Origin: Bacteroidota bacterium | GTDB taxonomy: Bacteria; Bacteroidota; Bacteroidia; Chitinophagales; Chitinophagaceae | NCBI GenBank assembly: GCA_018267915.1 | Contig: JAFDXN010000033.1 | Span: 124,001 to 188,000, forward strand | Direction: 5' to 3' | DNA: 64,000 nt | Shown: piece after piece, positions 62,403 through 64,000 of the stretch | How the letters are laid out: every line of letters starts with the position of its first letter | Position numbering within the stretch: the stretch's first letter is position 1 | Made by a program: the position numbers and the translations under genes | Notes under the pieces: model-generated | What the model was told of the DNA's origin: nothing | Databases searched by the model: none | The model's input: only the letters and a program-made list of their open reading frames with translations

Positions 62403-62499
62403 AGCGTGAGTTTTAGTGTCATAAAATAAATGCATTTATTGCTAATATGCAATCTCGGCACCAAATATGAAGCCGATTTTATTTTCGTGTTAGGGAGCA

Positions 62500-62507
62500 T
62501 ACCTTTG
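62500..62507 (+). promoter_or_regulatory. Consensus -7 box for the 62524 operon
   Basis: TACCTTTG, a perfect TAnnTTTG, 16 nt before the ATG at 62524. The -33 element is not a clean TTG. Confidence 0.4.
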
Positions 62508-62523
62508 TGAAAACAATGTCGAC

Positions 62524-62700
62524 ATGAAGCCTGAAGAGCTACTACAGATAGAGAATGAGATTTTTACAAAACTGGTAATTGACCTATTAAAACAGCAACG
62601 GGCCGAAGGCAAAAAAGAGTTTCTGCTTGATAGATACGAGGTAGAGACACTGACAAAAGAACGACTAAAAAAACTGCTCACTGAGATTGACAAAAGGTAA
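62524..62700 (+). CDS. Small helical protein, first gene of a two-gene unit
   Basis: 58 residues: MKPEELLQIENEIFTKLVID, then LLKQQRAEGKKEFLLDRYEV and a basic ending. It is highly charged and almost certainly all-helical, with no signal peptide. It has the promoter-like element upstream and overlaps the next gene by 14 nt, which is typical of antitoxin-sized first genes, but no DNA-binding motif is evident. Because of its size, its reality rests on the open frame, the promoter and the coupling. Confidence 0.5.
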   Translation: MKPEELLQIENEIFTKLVIDLLKQQRAEGKKEFLLDRYEVETLTKERLKKLLTEIDKR

Positions 62701-63400
62701 CCATAGACGATATCAACATTCTTCTAAGCAACATATACGCACAGAGTTTTCTAATTATGGCGTGGTAATAGGTGACAGCTCGGGAAGGGAGAAAATTATT
62801 GTCATTGACTACAGAAAAGGATATCATTATACGCTAATAATAAACGCAGTCCGTAATGAGGTTGATTTACATAAAACGGATGATAGAAGAGGTCAGCTAA
62901 GTGCAAGAGAAACTATATTCAAAATACCATTTTTTACGTTCAAAAGATTTGCAGTATTACACCTAGAGAAAATGCCGTCCCTATTATGCAAATATCTATT
63001 TCATAAAGTAATTTCAATAGATGAACTAGCTGCAAAAAAAGTATTACTCATTCCTATTAATGATCCGCAAAGTGTAACTAATGTTATTGACCAAAGGGGC
63101 GAGAAAAGATTTAAACTAAAGAAGAATATTAATCTCAGGCATCTGACACAAACCATCCAGTACTCGAACTCAATATCAACATCTTTTGATTCTTATCTTA
63201 TCCTCCGTACCCGCAACAAAAAATTAGTTCCTCAAGGAATTGCTATAACGTCTACCCAACCGAATTCTTTCTTTATCATTACTCGTAAAGACATACTAAA
63301 ATTCAATTCTGTCATTAAACAAACTCTTTTGGAGGCCATTGGTGTATCATCCTTTCTCTCAAAAGAAAAAGTATTGCAATTTCTAATACGCTCAATGTGA
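62687..63400 (+). CDS. Unknown protein coupled to 62524-62700
   Basis: 237 residues from a TTG start that overlaps the upstream gene's end. It is basic, with beta strands such as NYGVVIGDSSGREKIIVIDY and a C-terminal helical part (KQTLLEAIGVSSFLSKEKVL). No signal peptide and no recognised family; composition is AT-rich, like the island. The pairing with a 58-residue charged protein invites comparison with toxin-antitoxin modules, but nothing in the sequence proves it. Confidence 0.5.
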   Translation: MTKGNHRRYQHSSKQHIRTEFSNYGVVIGDSSGREKIIVIDYRKGYHYTLIINAVRNEVDLHKTDDRRGQLSARETIFKIPFFTFKRFAVLHLEKMPSLLCKYLFHKVISIDELAAKKVLLIPINDPQSVTNVIDQRGEKRFKLKKNINLRHLTQTIQYSNSISTSFDSYLILRTRNKKLVPQGIAITSTQPNSFFIITRKDILKFNSVIKQTLLEAIGVSSFLSKEKVLQFLIRSM

Positions 63401-63407
63401 GCCAATG

Positions 63408-64000
63408 TCATCGTTCAACTTCCTCAATTATTTTGCTAGCAAATTTTCTAAACTGTGGGGTATATAGTACCTGGTCAAATAAGGCCAAGGCCTGCTCTAC
63501 ATTTTTGGTATTGTGGCTGTTTCTAGATAAAACATTATAAAGAGCGATAACAATCCTCACAGAGTCATCGTCCAAACTTAGCTCCGAATGCTCATGTTCT
63601 GAAATGTTTTCCATAAGTTTTAGAACTAAAAGAGCATTTTTATTTACGCATTTCAACAGGTAATCATAATAGTAGCTTAAATTCGTCTTACCATTTTTTG
63701 AACGAGAAAATTTATAAATCAATGGGTATAATGCTTCAAAATCTTTAGGTTCGAGATGGATGAATGCAACCGAGTACACATGACCTATCTCCTTTGAATC
63801 TAGATTTAGATACTGGCAAAACAGCCTGGCAGCACGTTTATCGACACTATTGTTCTCATCAATTAAATTGTGTGCCGCGGCATCCACAATTTTTGCCTTT
63901 ACAGTTGGATCTTTGGAAATTCTTTTAAGTAACTTATAACTATTTTTTTTCCTGTTTAAGAATGCAAAAACAAGGGGTTGCGTTAAGTCTTCATAGAATT
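63408..64000 (-). CDS. Unknown protein, 5' end beyond the window
   Basis: The minus-strand frame is open from the stop at 63408 to the right edge of the window, so the start lies outside; the GTG at 63887 is internal. Visible residues include LVFAFLNRKKNSYKLLKR, AARLFCQYLNLDSKEIGHVY and VRIVIALYNVLSRNSHNTKN, ending FRKFASKIIEEVER. The pattern is an alpha-helical repeat (HEAT/TPR-like), without catalytic motifs. It converges with the preceding gene 7 nt away. Confidence 0.5.
   Translation of the reverse strand, partial: FYEDLTQPLVFAFLNRKKNSYKLLKRISKDPTVKAKIVDAAAHNLIDENNSVDKRAARLFCQYLNLDSKEIGHVYSVAFIHLEPKDFEALYPLIYKFSRSKNGKTNLSYYYDYLLKCVNKNALLVLKLMENISEHEHSELSLDDDSVRIVIALYNVLSRNSHNTKNVEQALALFDQVLYTPQFRKFASKIIEEVER

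Overview
The window looks like chromosomal DNA of a Bacteroidota bacterium, most likely a Chitinophagaceae/Sphingobacteriia-type organism. This is inferred from C-terminal sorting domains of the type IX secretion system (T9SS) on exported proteins, very large RHS/YD-repeat proteins, an Omp85-type surface antigen, and promoters of the Bacteroidota form TTG-N19..21-TAnnTTTG. No rRNA, convincing tRNA or CRISPR array is visible.

Region 1 (1-11.6 kb) is ordinary chromosome: an exported tryptophan-rich repeat protein, a BamA-like barrel, an L,D-transpeptidase, an ArsR regulator with an AHSA1-domain partner, a T9SS cargo protein, nadC, a zinc-dependent phospholipase C-like protein, a lipoprotein and a TPR-adenylyl cyclase. 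Its intergenic DNA carries small palindromic repeats; two families show compensatory base changes in their stems.

Region 2 (11.66-13.8 kb) is an AT-rich patch of displaced polymorphic-toxin debris: a start-less zincin-like tail directly after a palindromic repeat, then an exported immunity-like protein, a second tail fragment and a lipoprotein. Region 3 (13.8-19 kb) holds a possible small RNA, two unknown proteins, a WYL regulator whose signature Trp codon is an amber stop, and a BNR-repeat T9SS protein.

Region 4 (19.2-42.9 kb) is one minus-strand run of about ten genes. From the 5' end these are a coiled-coil/beta-barrel protein, an Ig-like exported protein, an OmpH/Skp-type chaperone, a lipoprotein, a 1997-aa RHS-like protein, a small exported protein, a 3454-aa RHS protein with a variable C-terminal toxin-like domain, and immunity-like genes. 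It reads as a self-contained surface-toxin export and immunity locus.

Region 5 (43.3 kb to the right edge) looks like an integrated mobile or defence island: two divergent large serine recombinases, a HEPN-like protein with a membrane partner, an 809-aa nuclease-like protein with a SEC-C tail, an XRE regulator, two paralogous HerA/TraG-type ATPases, a PD-(D/E)XK-like protein, and a tight four-gene operon (55.4-58.7 kb). That operon encodes a TIR-like NADase candidate, a P-loop kinase/cupin fusion, a helical-repeat protein with a Rossmann-like C-terminus, and a nucleoside-diphosphate-kinase homologue. It is my best candidate for an undescribed nucleotide-centred defence system.
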